NCBI GenBank assembly: GCA_951812925.1
Contig: OX638372.1
Coordinates: 88,433,058 to 88,497,057, forward strand
DNA: 64,000 nt
Source: Calliopum simillimum
Lineage: Eukaryota; Arthropoda; Insecta; Diptera; Lauxaniidae
Reading direction: 5' to 3'
Made by a program: the position numbers and the translations under genes. Below, one piece after another: positions 23,220 through 35,683 of this stretch; the stretch's first letter is position 1, and every line of letters starts with the position of its first letter. The notes below the pieces were generated by a model. That model did not search any database. It had not been told where the DNA came from and was given only the letters and a program-made list of their open reading frames with translations.

Positions 23220-24135
23220 ATATTAAATATCAAGAAATTTATTTAGTGTTAGTGAAACATTTTACTCTCAGAAAATTCATTAAGTGGTAGTGGAACAGTT
23301 TTTCTGTATCACTAAATTTAGCTAACAATTTTCAATTAAAATTTCACTTTATTTAGTGAAAATGAAATTTCTTTCACTATCAAAAAAATGGATTTTTGAT
23401 GGTAATGAAAAATCTACCATTATCCTTTAATCTATTAAAAGCGAAAATTGAATTCATTGAATTTAATGAAACTAATGAAAATTTTCAATTCAATGAAACA
23501 AATTTTCACTTTCTTTAATGAATTGTTTTTTTTTTTTAAGATTGTCTGTACAAGTTTCATTAAAAATTTCATTAAATTCAATGAAAGTGAAAATTTCTTC
23601 TATTAAATTTAATGTAAGCGCTTTATAACTCCCTGAGCATGAGTTCTACTTAATCTAATTTGTACTATGTTGTATTTTCCATTAATAGTAAGAGTGCCTT
23701 ACATTATAGCTCTCAGTTTTTTCAAATGTACTGTATGAACATAATGATCTTTTTAAGTTGTACTAAAAGTCTCAATAAATTTGAATTGAATTAATGTAAA
23801 TTTCCATTGTTTCATTAAATTCAATGGAAGTGAAAATTTGTTTCATTGAATTTATTGAAAATTTTGTTGTAAATATTTATTAAAGTTTCATTAAATTCAA
23901 TGAAATAAATTTTCCCTTTCAATAGATTTAGTGATAATATGTAGTAAACACATAAAGGACTTGTATGATAGAGAAGATTTTGTCATTACCACTAAAATAA
24001 TTTTTTAATAATGGGATAATTTAGTGAAGAAATTTTTCTCAAAGTTCATTTAGTGGTAGTGGAAAAATGTTCACCATCAAAAAATGTATTTTGTGGTAGT
24101 GAAAAGCTCAATGAAACTAAAATTTAGTGCATTAC
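23220..24135. repeat. Palindrome-rich array of TTCATTAAATTCAATGAAA motifs
   Basis: The imperfectly palindromic motif TTCATTAAATTCAATGAAA and variants occur many times, in both orientations. Both flanks carry TTCATTWAGTGGTAGTGGAA blocks (about 23278 and 24044). The stretch is a self-similar unit with strong folding potential. Exact termini could not be fixed. Confidence 0.6.
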
Positions 24136-24161
24136 CCTCATCTCTGTTTAGTTATCATATC

Positions 24162-25046
24162 TAGGGGAAGGTGGGGAATCGTGGGCCACGTTTTTATTTT
24201 GTTAAATATCTTCAAAAAAAATAAAAAATTTCGCAAATTGTAATATGGTATGTTATTCTACATGAAGTTAGGTAACTTTTGACTATTACACTTTCTAACA
24301 ATTCTTTTGATTTTTCCGACTTTTCGTGGTTTGAAAAAAATTAGTGTTTTTGCAATTTTCAAAAATGGTGGGGAATCGTGGGCCACCGCCGTAATTAAGT
24401 AAAAATCAAACAATTATGATGCAAAACTTTATTGAATTAGTTGAAATGACAAGTAAAGTTATTTTAATCGACAAAATGAAGAAGAAGGGTTATGCACGAT
24501 CAATCATATACGCAATTTGGGAAATAGGAAAATTTGATACAAAATATGTATTTATTGTTTTATTTATTGATTCACAGCCTCCATTTTGCACAAAACATGA
24601 TAAACACAACATACAAATGTGTACTGATACGAAAATTGTCAAAACACGGGTGGCCCACGAAGTGGCTCACGATTCCCCACAAGCTACTTTTTGCAAAACA
24701 ACGGCGTGTAATTGACTTGTTGAAGTGTCATGCAAAATTACTTTTGTATGTTGAAAGGCAAAGGTCTAACGATAATAAAAAACATATTTACCTGTGTTTT
24801 GTCGTAGCAATTCGTCCAAAAATGATGGAAATCAAACACGCAAAAAAAGTTTTGCAGATACTTTTTTTTGGGCGAGTATTGTACAAAGCAAATAAAACGC
24901 GTACGTTTGTCAACAACCAATGTAAAAATAAGTTGAGGCTAAGAGAAAACGATTACAGTTGCATTTAACTATTTATCTCGACATACTGCCAAAAGGTGGC
25001 GGTGGCTCACGATTCCCCATGGCCCACGATTCCCCACTTTCCCCTA
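24162..25046. mobile_element. TA-flanked TIR element with iterated GGGGAATCGTGGGCCAC
   Basis: Both ends read TAGGGGAA.GTGGGGAATC going inward (885 bp including the TA). The same motif GTGGGGAATCGTGGGCCAC is repeated at about 24369 and, inverted, near 24650-24685 and twice at 25003-25037. Two overlapping open frames inside (24416-24715 and 24534-24968) show no recognisable domain and include translated motif copies, so they are unlikely to be genes. Confidence 0.75.
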
Positions 25047-25149
25047 CTATTTTTTATAAATAAAAAAGAAATTGAAGAAAAACGAGCTTCAGATCAGTTT
25101 TTAAGTACATAGGACAGGATTATATTTAGAATAGCACACCGGGCAGACG

Positions 25150-25260
25150 ATCTTTACGGCTGAGCTGGCATAGTGGCACGGGGCGTAGAATATCCTCCTT
25201 CAATCCATCAACCCTAAACTGCCAGACTGTTTTCACTTTATCACACAAATGGTGGCAGAT
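25150..25260 (+). repeat. Possible tRNA-like SINE fragment
   Basis: GGCTGAGCTGGCATAGTGGC resembles an A box and GCAGATTCAAATCTTGCGC a B box, with spacing like that of tRNA-derived SINEs. Only a single copy is recognised, and it could be a decayed tRNA pseudogene. Confidence 0.3.
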
Positions 25261-26995
25261 TCAAATCTTGCGCAATTTATGGGACACAATTTAGTCACCG
25301 AATATTTATTTATCTATAATTTAACACGAATTTAATAAAATGATCAATTTCTTTTAAGTATAGTACATACAATTTTATTAACTGTTTAATGCTATAAGCA
25401 CAATTTATTGCAGAGTAGCTCAATAATTGCAATAAACAAAAATAATTATAGAACTACTGCTGCTGCCTACGCAAAATAAGAATGTGCTGTAACCTCAGCA
25501 ATGAAGCAAAGCTTACATTTGTTTTTATTGGTTTTGTTGTTGCTTCCAGGGGGTGAAACCTCTTAGATTTACGAGTTAAATGAGGTCAAACTGTTAGCCA
25601 ATTGTTTTACTACCTCCTGCTTATTGACTATTATTTCCTACGATGATTATTTTGTATGGCATTTTCCGATATAGAATAATTGAAGGGGTTGGTTTTGGCT
25701 TGCAAGAAAACAACAAAAACAACAAATACGTAAGCCCACATAAATTACTCAATAATATTTGCGTTAGCGTGAAATTATCGTGTGTCGGTGTTAACAATGG
25801 TCAAGGTTTCTTTTTAAAGTTGTGCTGTGGGGTGTTAAAAATAACTAACACGGGTGAGGTTGTAGTTGTTTAACGCTAGCACGTGTTTTTTTTTTTTAAT
25901 TTACGAAAAAAAAAAAAAAACTATTTTCTCTAACCGTATTAAAATTTCAGCCACATATAGGACAATGAAATGCTTATGTTTGTGTCGCGAGACTTGACAG
26001 TTTTTTTACTGTTGCTTTTGTATATAAATATTTTGCTATTAAACCTTTCATTGAACTTGTAGGTCACTCATTGCACGCATATATGTATGTATGCTTACTC
26101 TTATTCACACAAAGCCATCCACACACAAGAATAAACAACACTTAAACGCAGTCAACGGAAGCGCTCATTTGGCCATGACAATCATAGTCTGCTTGCTATT
26201 CTTTGTGCTTCCGTTACCTTGCTTCCTTTACAGTTTTGTTTTTTATTCTGTTGTTTCGAGTTTTGCCTAACCATAAAACCGCAATTATTGATTTCTCTCA
26301 AGGCAACGTATTGTGTGGGGCGCGCAGGGTATATCGGTCGGCCGTTACGCCGTTTTCCTTCCTTTATATCTTCTGGTTATAAACTGTCGTTGATTGTATC
26401 CTGCACACCTTTAATTCAATAGAAATGTCAAACGTAGGGACATTTCGAGATATTACACATAGTTCTTTGTTATTTATTTTTTTCTTTTTCTTGAACAAAT
26501 TTCTGCAGTGTTTTTCGTTTATTATTATTTTTTTTTTTTTTTTAATAGAAAATGATAAAAAATATCCAGTAATATTTAATTTTGCCTCTTATTTAATGTC
26601 ATTGTTCCGCTCAATAGAGTAAATTAAATATTCCTTCTTTGCTTTCGTGATTAATTTTATCCTTTGTTTTTAAAAAAACGATTAGCATAGTTTTTGGCTT
26701 TTTATTTTTGTTTTGACATTGGTAAAATGTTGCTCTAATTTGCAGAGCAAGCAAGCGGTTCGAAAAAGGATTAAAACTTTTTTAGTGTTCTTATTATCTA
26801 ATGATTGTTTGATTAGTAGGAAAAGAAATTAAATGATTAATTTTTTGTAGTAACAGATGCCACAACATTTAAATGAAAAATGGGCTTCTTTTGTTAAGGG
26901 TGTCCCATGATTCGCACAAGATTTGAATTAAATAGAAAAATAATCGTATTTTTTATTTTATTGGAATGTATAAAACATTGGATAGGGGGTTATGT

Positions 26996-27066
26996 ATAGA
27001 ACATCAGGCAGATGACCTCCATGGCTTAGCTGGCATATACGCACTCTTTTGTCGAAGTTTTTCATG
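26996..27066 (+). repeat. tRNA-like SINE head, family 2, copy B
   Basis: AGATGACCTCCATGGCTTAG followed by CTGGCATATACGCA and TTTTGTCGAAGTTTTT matches the stretch at 15336-15406. The A-box-like TGGCTTAGCTGGCATA is better preserved here. Confidence 0.45.
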
Positions 27067-27173
27067 ACCATTTTGCATAAACGTGGCTAAAATAAAAAAA
27101 TAAATAAAATAAAATATTCCGATCCTGTCAATAAATTTTAAAGTTTTTATAATATACATATATTATAATAGTA

Positions 27174-27872
27174 GTGTAAACCATGTCAAAACGATCAAGA
27201 ATTTTGTTCATGGAATCCGATTTGACTATAAATTTGCATAAGCAATAGTAGCATAGTGGAAAAAATTACTACCAAATATTTTTTCAAATTTAAAAAAAAT
27301 GGCGGAGATATTGGACTTTGAAATTTTTAGGTTTGCTTTCTTTGAGGAGCTATAACTTTAGTTGCATTTGTCCAATTCTCTATTTTATGGTGTCAAATGA
27401 TTTTTCAAGAAACAGGCTTTAAAATAAAAATTAACAAAAATCATTTCTTTTGATATAGTTCACACTGAAAAAAAAATAAAAAATATAAATTGAGTTTCCC
27501 AAAACACGTCATTTTTGATATTTTTTATTTGCGTTGTAAAAAAAGCTACAAGTGTAACTTACCTGCCTTCAAAAATTGGAGTGGGCCGGCCAGTGGTTCT
27601 CCAGAAAAACAATAAAATGTAGTATCTTCCACAATTTTTCAGTACAAAAAAAAAAAAAAAAACAAATTATTTTTGGCAATTTTTATTTTAAAGCCTGTTT
27701 CAAGACAAATTATTTGACACTATAAAATTGAGAATTGGGTAAATGCAACTAAAGTTATAGCTTCTCAAAGAAAGCTAACCTAAAAATTTCCAAGCCTTCT
27801 ATTGCTTATGCCAATTTATAGCCAAATCGGGTGCCATCAAAAAAATCTTGATCGTTTTGAAATGGTTTACAC
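27174..27872. mobile_element. Foldback element with long inverted arms
   Basis: The left arm (27174-27440) and right arm (27668-27872) are imperfect inverted repeats sharing GTGTAAACCAT, CAAAACGATCAAGA, TGCATAAGCAATAG or a close variant, TATAACTTTAGTTGCATTT and CAGGCTTTAAAATAAAAATT. The left arm has about 70 extra bases after GCAATAG. The spacer is non-coding and AT-rich. No target duplication is clear. Confidence 0.7.
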
Positions 27873-28009
27873 CTAGTGCGACGTTACAAACATGCTATTT
27901 TCGTATTGTGAGAATTGGATCCTCAGATCTGTAAAATTTTGTAAGAAACATTAAAAACAAAACTTTAAATTTAATTCGTTTGTACAAGAATTTTCTTAAT
28001 TAGAGTTCG

Positions 28010-28290
28010 CCTCGTGACCGAAATTAGACCTTTTCGATTTGAGTTTAAAAATACCAAGCAACTGTTGACCTAAGCAAACAAAATATCATCATCAACTATG
28101 TTTGCGAGTTTTTTCTTTAGGTCATATTATCGTTCTTTAGTGTAAAACCTATCCGAATTTCATAAAAATCGATGCAGCGGTTTGGCTTTGAGAGAGTATT
28201 TTCCATTTAGGGGCGTGGCACTGCCCACTAAATCTAACCCTATCTTCATACCATTGGGGCGTGGCACCGCCCACTATTAAGAACAGAAAA
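28010..28290 (+). repeat. Dispersed GGGGCGTGGCAC repeat
   Basis: TAGAGTTCGCCTCGTGACCG, ATAAAAATCGATGCAGCGG and two GGGGCGTGGCAC.GCCCACTA blocks recur in the same order at 32150-32545. This is the tail type of the mini-me-like elements or a related dispersed repeat. Confidence 0.5.
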
Positions 28291-29639
28291 ATTTTGAGCA
28301 CTATTCGTCCTCACCACTTTTCCTATGTTCAGATTAATGCATAGAAACAGAGACGTGTGCTTATTTATATAATGGATTGTAGCATTAAGAGATAAATAAA
28401 TTTAAAAAATAAATTTTGGAAAAATAACAGGTGATACAGGGTCCGAATGAAACGTCCGGCTTGCAGGAATTGCTCTTATGTATATGAGGATATCAGAGGA
28501 ACAGTGACCTTACTCACGCAACACATAAATCCTTCAGCAACATCACATAGTACCACAGTACCAGAACATCAAACTTAATAAATTTTTTTCGGTTTGTGGG
28601 TTAGGCCACATATGTACTCGTATGAGAACTAATTTAGAAAACGCATTTATTTACAACAAAAGAATGAAATAAAAGCAGTTTTCGTATACTTACTTATTCG
28701 AACTTGTTTTTCTCGTACATAGCAAATAAATAAATGAAAAAGAATAAAATTTATGGCTAATGGCTACTGTTTGGCCACATTAATAACCTAATTACTCTAT
28801 TTAAAGTTTTTAAGGTACAAATCTAATGCAAATGAATTCATTAAAAATGGTGATTTGGGATAAAAATCATCATACCGTTAAATATTTGTATGCTTTCTTT
28901 TTGAATCACTGCCAGGATGTAATACATTTGTATAGGCAGTATAGAAATACAATGACATGATGACAAATACAAACTCGTTGCTGCTGCTCACACGCAAACA
29001 ACAATATGCCGCTCACTGTCACAGTCCTGTTTAATCAATAACATCATCTGTAATGAATGCAACGTTATAACTAAAACCTAAAGCTTAAAAACATGAAATG
29101 GGCAGGGCAGGAGGCGCCACAATGACGAGTCAGGTAACAAAAAAGCACAATGATTTTCGTCGAAAATAAAATGCAGAAAATAACAATTTTATATGAAAAA
29201 TCAATAAAAACTATAAAGTGTTATCTTTGGTCTTTCGAAACATGGAATACCCTACACTGTATTCAATAAAAGTTCCGAATAACTTTGTCGTTATATCGTT
29301 TTGATGTACCAACATACATATGTATAGTAGATTTCACAAAATATCAATATGGCAGTCTTCTAAAACGTCAGTTGCAATATATTGTGACACATTTTCTTAT
29401 AAGAAAGTTTCTCATATTTTTTGTAACTTTTTTTTAATACATACTTATTATTTTTTAAACTAAAGGATAGGATTTTGAGAAGAAAAATCCCGACAAAAAA
29501 TGCGAATAGAGGGTGGTTTTAGAGACTTTTGAGATCATTTTCCCCATGGCGCAGAAAATCCCAACTGAACCGCCATTTTCCCATATAAAAAATATTTGAA
29601 AAAAAAAACAATTACAAGGAACTAAAATAAAAATGGTAA

Positions 29640-30050
29640 TTTTCGATGTGTTTCTCGATACTGAATTCGAATCAGGCTTCAGAATTGCTCTTATCAAGTA
29701 TGGTTTTTGAGATATTCTGACCTAAACAGTGTACAAAAACATACCGTTCACCCGTATAACAAAATATTGCAAGTTCTCATCTTTTTTTAAAAACATTTAA
29801 ATTATGTCGATATCTTTTTTTTTCTCTGAGATCCTTACCTAAAAAGTTCAAAAAACACGTTAAAGATATCGACATATATAATTTAAAATAGGTTTTAAAA
29901 AACGATTATAACTTTCAATTACTTAGCCACCGTTTTTTTTAGGTTAAGATATCTCGAAAACCATACGCGAATTGTATTTTTTTGTTTCAGTTTTTTTTTT
30001 TATATGGAGATAACGCCGCAACAACAAAATTGGACTATCTCGATGAAGGG
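29640..30050. repeat. Dispersed repeat with ATATCTCGAAAACCATA blocks
   Basis: TTTTCGATGTGTTTCTCGAT, GAATTCGAATCAGGCTTCAG, AATTGCTCTT and ATGGTTTTTGAGATATTC are shared with the inverted repeat at 47780-47946. Inverted ATATCTCGAAAACCATACG lies near 29950. Copies are fragmentary and non-coding. Confidence 0.5.
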
Positions 30051-31635
30051 ATTCCAGCACAGTGTGGATATGACGAATTTTGTTTTTTAGAGGCATGTCA
30101 TAGACAATTTTTCCACTGAATAATATTTGTCACGGTGCCGTTCACATATGAAGCGAATTTCGTCCATCTGCGTCAAATAATTTCAGAGATAGAAAGAATT
30201 TAAAAAAAAAAAATTAACTAATCTTTCAAGGGCTCGTACCTGGCGAACGGAGCATATCTCACACCTTCTCTAAAGTATTTTTTTATATTTTCGTCATACA
30301 ATGTTTAGGTAAATGTTGCAATTTTAACTGAACTTGTATTGTTACCTTAATCTAATAGGGTTTTAAGTTTTTTTGCTTAAAAACTTGTAAATAGTATGAT
30401 TCTTCTAGAGTTTGCCAAATGTTTCTTTGTGCGTGATTTTGCATTGACGCCAATTTATTATGCATGCAACATGGTTTCGATATTAAAAATAAACCATGTC
30501 TCTGTATCATGTTAAATTGCAACATGGATAGTATAGAAGAGAAGGCGTGTTTTATATTCTATTCCTGTGGTGCCCCTGTCACCGCCTGTCGCATTGCCTT
30601 GCATTAATTATATGCATCACAACATACATACACATAAAACAATGAGGAACAAATGAAGTTAGAATGCTTTTTATTTGGTAACAAATGCGTGCGGCTGCCT
30701 GTTTGCTCACCCTCACTTTTTTAGGTTATGTTTATAATTTTTACGTTATACTGCTCTTTGCTGTAAGTCGGTGGTTGGTGGCCCTCTTTTCTATCTGGGT
30801 TAGTAGGTGAAGTTGAATTATAAAAGTAATGTTAAGCGCGGCGTTAAATTGTCATATAACAGGCAATTGCTAAGGATTTGCTTTCTAATGTCGTTTGTCG
30901 CCACCAAGTTGTTTATTATTGTTTGTGTCTGTAAACTTTAGTGTCTGGATTTCTATTTATTGTTTACTCTTGATTTCTTAATAAAATCAAGAGTTAAATT
31001 AAGGTTTTATATAATATGTTAGGTGAGGTTAGAGTGATGGCTTAGCTAACGATACAAAAAGCCGTAATTAGCAATAGTTGTGTCACCTGCGTGATCGGAC
31101 TGGCTAGATTACACTGTTAAAAATATTTATGTTACCTTTTTTCGTTAAGGTAATTAAGCAAAAAGTTCGCGGAATGGGCGATATGGAGTGGAAATATATA
31201 TACATGTGGGGATGTTCCAAATAATAATACCGCAGCCGCTTAGTTTTATTATAATTTTATTTATGATTCAAATTTATTAGTTTAATTCAGTGGTTTAATT
31301 TATAATTAAAAAGTATTAAATATTAAATAAGTAAAATAAATGGAAGTATGAAATGATTTTATGAAAAATTAACAAATTGAACGACTTTTCTACTTTAACG
31401 AATTTCCACTGAGTTTCTCTACTTGACTGAATCTACTGAAAAATTGTTCATTTTACCGTTCTCTATTATACTTTTTTCTACATATATTTCTACTTGATTT
31501 TGCTGTTGTTTGTCGCCTGATCAATGACGTCACAGATCCAGTTAGTTTTACATGTTGACGACAATAAGGGTATTCATATTTTGTAATTAATGGGAATTCA
31601 CATCCCACATACATACTTATATTTCCTTTTAAATA

Positions 31636-32142
31636 TCGACGGCTTATATTCAATACCCTCTATCTACAGTTTTTACGAAAATGTGTTTTTGATGGAAAAC
31701 TCTTCATTGAGTCAAATGCCATGTATGAAATTGATCACAACCTTAAAAACCACCTCTAGAGCTATTAATTTTCATTTTTATTACTGCTCTATCTGCTATA
31801 ATATTTTTTTTTTGTGAATGTAATATCCTCTATCTGTACAAAAACTTCTCAAAATACTTTAACAACAAGTGAAAAAGTGTAGATAGAGGATATTGCATTC
31901 ACAAAATGGCTTCGTAGTAAAAAATTTTAGTGTTTATTTGCTTTGGAATAAGCTCTATCTACTGTAATAAGGGGAATAACATACGTTTTTAAAAAAATTT
32001 AATTTGTGGGGCGAAAAAGAGCTTTTTAATTAATATTGTAGTATTCCAATTGATTCATACTTCAAAGGATACTGATTGAATCGGTTTTTCTGCTCTCCTG
32101 AAAAATTGTGTTTTTGAAGATAGAGGGTATATAAGCCGTCGA
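31636..32142. mobile_element. TA-flanked TIR element with iterated CTCTATCT
   Basis: TCGACGGCTTATATTCAATA continuing to CCCTCTATCTAC is mirrored on the right by GATAGAGGGTATATAAGCCG and TCGA. TA borders both sides (31634-31635 and 32143-32144). A nested inner pair, TTTGTGAATGTAATATCCTC (31813 onward) and its complement (to 31905), has the same CTCTATCT core. Further CTCTATCT copies lie near 31787 and 31952. The element is 507 bp and non-coding. Confidence 0.7.
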
Positions 32143-32149
32143 TATACTA

Positions 32150-32545
32150 GAGTTCGCCTTACGGGGCGGACGTTCTATCACTTTAATTTGACTTTGCATA
32201 TTTTCTTTTTGGGGCGTGGCGTTGCTCACTGCAAAACAAAAAGTTTTAACGTACCTCCTTGGGAGTCCAATAAAACAAAAAAAATTTTTGGTTGCCTTCT
32301 TGAGGGTTAATCGATGTACCAGTTTTCCCGTTTTAGCGCTGTTTGCCAATAAGGGCTTGGTACCGTCCACTTAGAGTTTGTTTTTTTTTTTTCACTTAAG
32401 GACGTGGCACCACCCACTTAAAATTATAATGATCATTACGTTCCGCAGTGTTAACCCTATCTCCCTACCAAATTTCATAAAAATCGATGCAGCAGCTTAG
32501 ACGTGAGAGCGTTTTTGCCATTTAGGGGCGTGGGACCACCCACTT
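32150..32545 (+). repeat. Dispersed GGGGCGTGGCA repeat, second copy
   Basis: It begins TAGAGTTCGCCTTACGGGGC and has several GGGCGTGG or GGACGTGGCAC blocks, with AAAAATCGATGCAGCAGC between them. It matches 28010-28290 in order, with extra units. Confidence 0.5.
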
Positions 32546-33900
32546 TACAACATAAGGGTCATACTATCGTTTCTTGTGGACAGAGCACGTTGTCGTGCAG
32601 AAGACGGACACCATTCGTCAAGTTTCCGCTTCTTTTTTCTCTGACGGTTATGGAGGCACCTTTATTTTTGTAATCGATCGACAGGACCCCTTCTTAAGTA
32701 ACATTTCGTATCAATACTCCATCTCTACACTACAAAGGTCCAAAAAATCGCAAGAATACTCCTTCTTTTTTTTAATTAAATTTTATGCGGGATTGACTTG
32801 TTTGGTTGAAGATAGTCCAAAGACTAATGACCCCAAAAATGAAATATACCTGTAAGTTTATATGAGACAAATATCAGTTTTAATTATTGTTCCTTGGGAA
32901 ATTTTTAAAAATTTTATTTATGTTTAACAATTACCGTTTTTTCAACTTTTTTCCCTGTGTGTTTTAAGTTCAATTTTACGGAACTAATTCAATTTTCGCA
33001 ATTAATGTGGCAAGTATGGCTAACAAAAGGTTGAATGAAAAAAGTAGAAAATTTTAGTTGTGTTGAATTGCTCTTCAATGTAGTTGTTGCTATATATGTT
33101 GATATGTATATCCGGTGCCATTTATGTTTTGTAAACAGTTTCGCTTCATTTCAAATTTTTTTTTTTTGCATGACTTGATGAAATTTGTTTGTTTACATTG
33201 CTCCAGAGCTTTTATTTGAAAATCTCTTGGTCTTATTCTGAAGGGAAAAAATATTCAGCAAATATGTCAGGTTTTTTCACTTCTATGGGTAGCATTTTTG
33301 TCGAGTGCTTGGTTCAACCGATTCTAAAATTTGCTTAAGTGGGAGGTGCTACGCACTCTTGCCTAATTTTGATTAATCAACGCCTCTAGAGCTTGCTTCA
33401 AACCGTTTCCATTTCTTTTAATCGTCTTAAATAATAAATTATCTCATTTTAACATTTTTAAGTTTTTCTGTTTGAATTCGTTTAGTTTCTGACCAGGATT
33501 TTCTTTCTAGCGGTAGTTTGATCAAAAATTATATATGTATAAGTTTCATAATATGTATGCTATGGACAGCAGAATAGAGGTCTCTTGAAGTTGTCTAAAT
33601 TTTCAAATAAATGCCACTTATAGAATCGGACTAAAAAAGGCAGCACACGGTTTTCAAACAAGATAATGGCACGACGTAGGTTTTTTTTTTTTGCTGATAT
33701 TAATAGTCTTAAATCTCCTGAGTAAAATAACATACTTTTTAAAATCGAAACCTTGGCATTTCTTTTTGGAAAAATGGGATTTCATAGATCTTCTAAGGAA
33801 AGTAAAAAATAAGTAAATGAAACAAAAACTAAAATAGGGAACGTCGTCCCATTAAGATAGCTTGTTGGAACACCGTGAGCATATTCACATATTAGAAGAA

Positions 33901-34457
33901 GATACAAATAAGGAGCGAATTGCACCCATCTGTTTAATAAATGAAAATTGGTTTATATCAAATATAATATGCTAAATAATATATCGAGAGTGGGTTGTCT
34001 AAAAAACTGTCAAGGGTATGATTAATTCAAAGCGCATTTTTTTAAACATTGCACTCATTATTTTAAGAAACAAATTATATACCAATCAAAAGTATAGGTC
34101 TATAAGAATGTCTTTATTTTGATATTAAGTTCATTTATTAAACAGATGAGCGCGAATCGCTAGTATCGATTTATATGCTTACACCAGGCAACCCATTAGT
34201 TATGACGGAAAAAAATTAGGCAACCTAACGTTTTCATATTCTATGGGATTTATACTATCGATTGGTATAATGTTTGTTTTTTTTACGTATTATCTTTGAT
34301 ATAGGGGATTTTCGTGAATCAATATTCCCGTTGAATTTTACTCAAACTGCCATGCATTCTCCATTGCTTTTTGAGAAAAATTCCCCACGATAGCCCCCAT
34401 AATAAACCAATTTTCATCCATTAAACAGATGGGTGCAATTCGCTCCTTATTCGTATC
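33901..34457. mobile_element. TIR element with AAGGAGCGAATTGCACCCAT
   Basis: GATACAAATAAGGAGCGAAT continuing to TGCACCCATCTGTTTAAT and GATGAAAATTGGTTTAT is mirrored by ATAAACCAATTTTCATCCAT through ATTCGTATC on the right. A third, weaker CAGATGAGCGCGAAT copy lies at about 34145. No coding capacity. Confidence 0.65.
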
Positions 34458-34649
34458 ATAGACTATATACTCATATGGGCATTTCCAGTATGGGCATTTC
34501 CAGCGTGACGTAACTGACAATTGGTACGACAATGCATTAAAAAAGAAATGAAAAAGTAAAATTTTTCAAAAGGTTTTCATATATTTGAGGAGTAATTAAG
34601 TAGCACTATATTCAGTAAAAAAATGACAACAATCGACCTAAAGGATTAA

Positions 34650-34775
34650 GGGCCATTTTCACAATGCTTAGTTAAAATTTAACTTCCATATAAATAAAAA
34701 TTTTGTATGAAATTTAATGTCAAAGTTCCAGTTAAAGTTCTAGTTAAGGCTTAACTGAACATTGTGAAATTGGCC
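34650..34775. mobile_element. MITE with GGCCAATTTCACAATG termini, 126 bp
   Basis: GGGCCATTTTCACAATGCTT and, at the right, CATTGTGAAATTGGCC are inverted repeats. ATTAA flanks both sides (34645-34649 and 34776-34780), suggesting a 5-bp duplication or a shorter one within it. Internal AGTTAAG/CTTAACT pairs strengthen the hairpin. A partial relative is at 22872. Confidence 0.7.
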
Positions 34776-34785
34776 ATTAAAGATA

Positions 34786-35382
34786 TCGATACGTCCAACG
34801 TAAAACTTGGTAACTCGAAAATCGTAGTTTTTAGTTATGATCATTTTTGTATTGTTTTCGTTAAAACAAGAAAACCAAAAACAAAAATGGAATAAATACT
34901 TTGTAAATCTACAGTCCAAATATAGGTTTTTCGACTATTAAATTGTTGTCACTATTCCAAATCGATTAACAGAGATATTAACAATTTCAACTTATAGTTT
35001 GGATAAAAATTAATACATATGAGTTGTAACTCTAGTTACCAACTAATATTCTGTTTCAGCAACCAAATGTTCCATGAGAAAAGTTGGTAACTTAACTTGC
35101 CAACTACCTTTAAAAAATATTTTACGGACATTACGTTGGTATGTAGGACTTACAACCACTGATTTTTAAAGAAAAATTAACTAATAACTTTGTAAGTTAA
35201 GTTACAAAGTTTTTGCATGGAGACCTCACTAAAATATACTTAGGTTGTAACTTCAAAAATTGCTCCCAGCTAGAGTTACCAAAATTTGACACAAGATAGA
35301 GTCTAATACGCAGATTTCGAAAATCATTGTCGCGTTAAAAGTTGGTAACTTGAGATACAAACTTTTACGTTGGATGTATCGA
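34786..35382. mobile_element. TA-flanked TIR element with iterated GTTGGTAACTT
   Basis: TCGATACGTCCAACGTAAAA and its complement (TTTTACGTTGGATGTATCGA) bound 597 bp flanked by TA (34784-34785 and 35383-35384). The motif GTTGGTAACTT or its complement, in degenerate form, recurs many times inside (about 35020, 35085, 35215 and 35275). The terminus TA-TCGA resembles that of the element at 31636, but the rest differs. Confidence 0.7.
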
Positions 35383-35683
35383 TATAAACAAAAATATGCG
35401 ATGACGTTACACTACAAAAAAAAAGAAGTGGGTTTTGATTTGGATTACAAACTTGCAAAGATCTGCGAATTAGGCGAGGCTTTTTGAATAAAACTTTTTA
35501 GTATGATTTGAAATAACTCAAGTTTATTTTCCAAGTAATTACATTTAAAAATCTTTTGTGGTTTTTTTTTATTAGTTTTAGTGAATGACGTAACAGACAT
35601 GACATTATTTAACGCAAATTAAACATCAATTTTAGCTATTATATATTTTAACTTTTAAAAATACAAAATTAATTCATATATAG

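Noticed and set aside
23220..24135. CRISPR-like array
   Set aside because: Repeats are degenerate, palindromic and irregularly spaced, in a eukaryotic intron. There are no unique spacers of constant length.
24416..24968. Two overlapping plus-strand open frames taken at first for a transposase
   Set aside because: No DDE-type or DNA-binding motif is visible, and part of the sequence is translated terminal motif.
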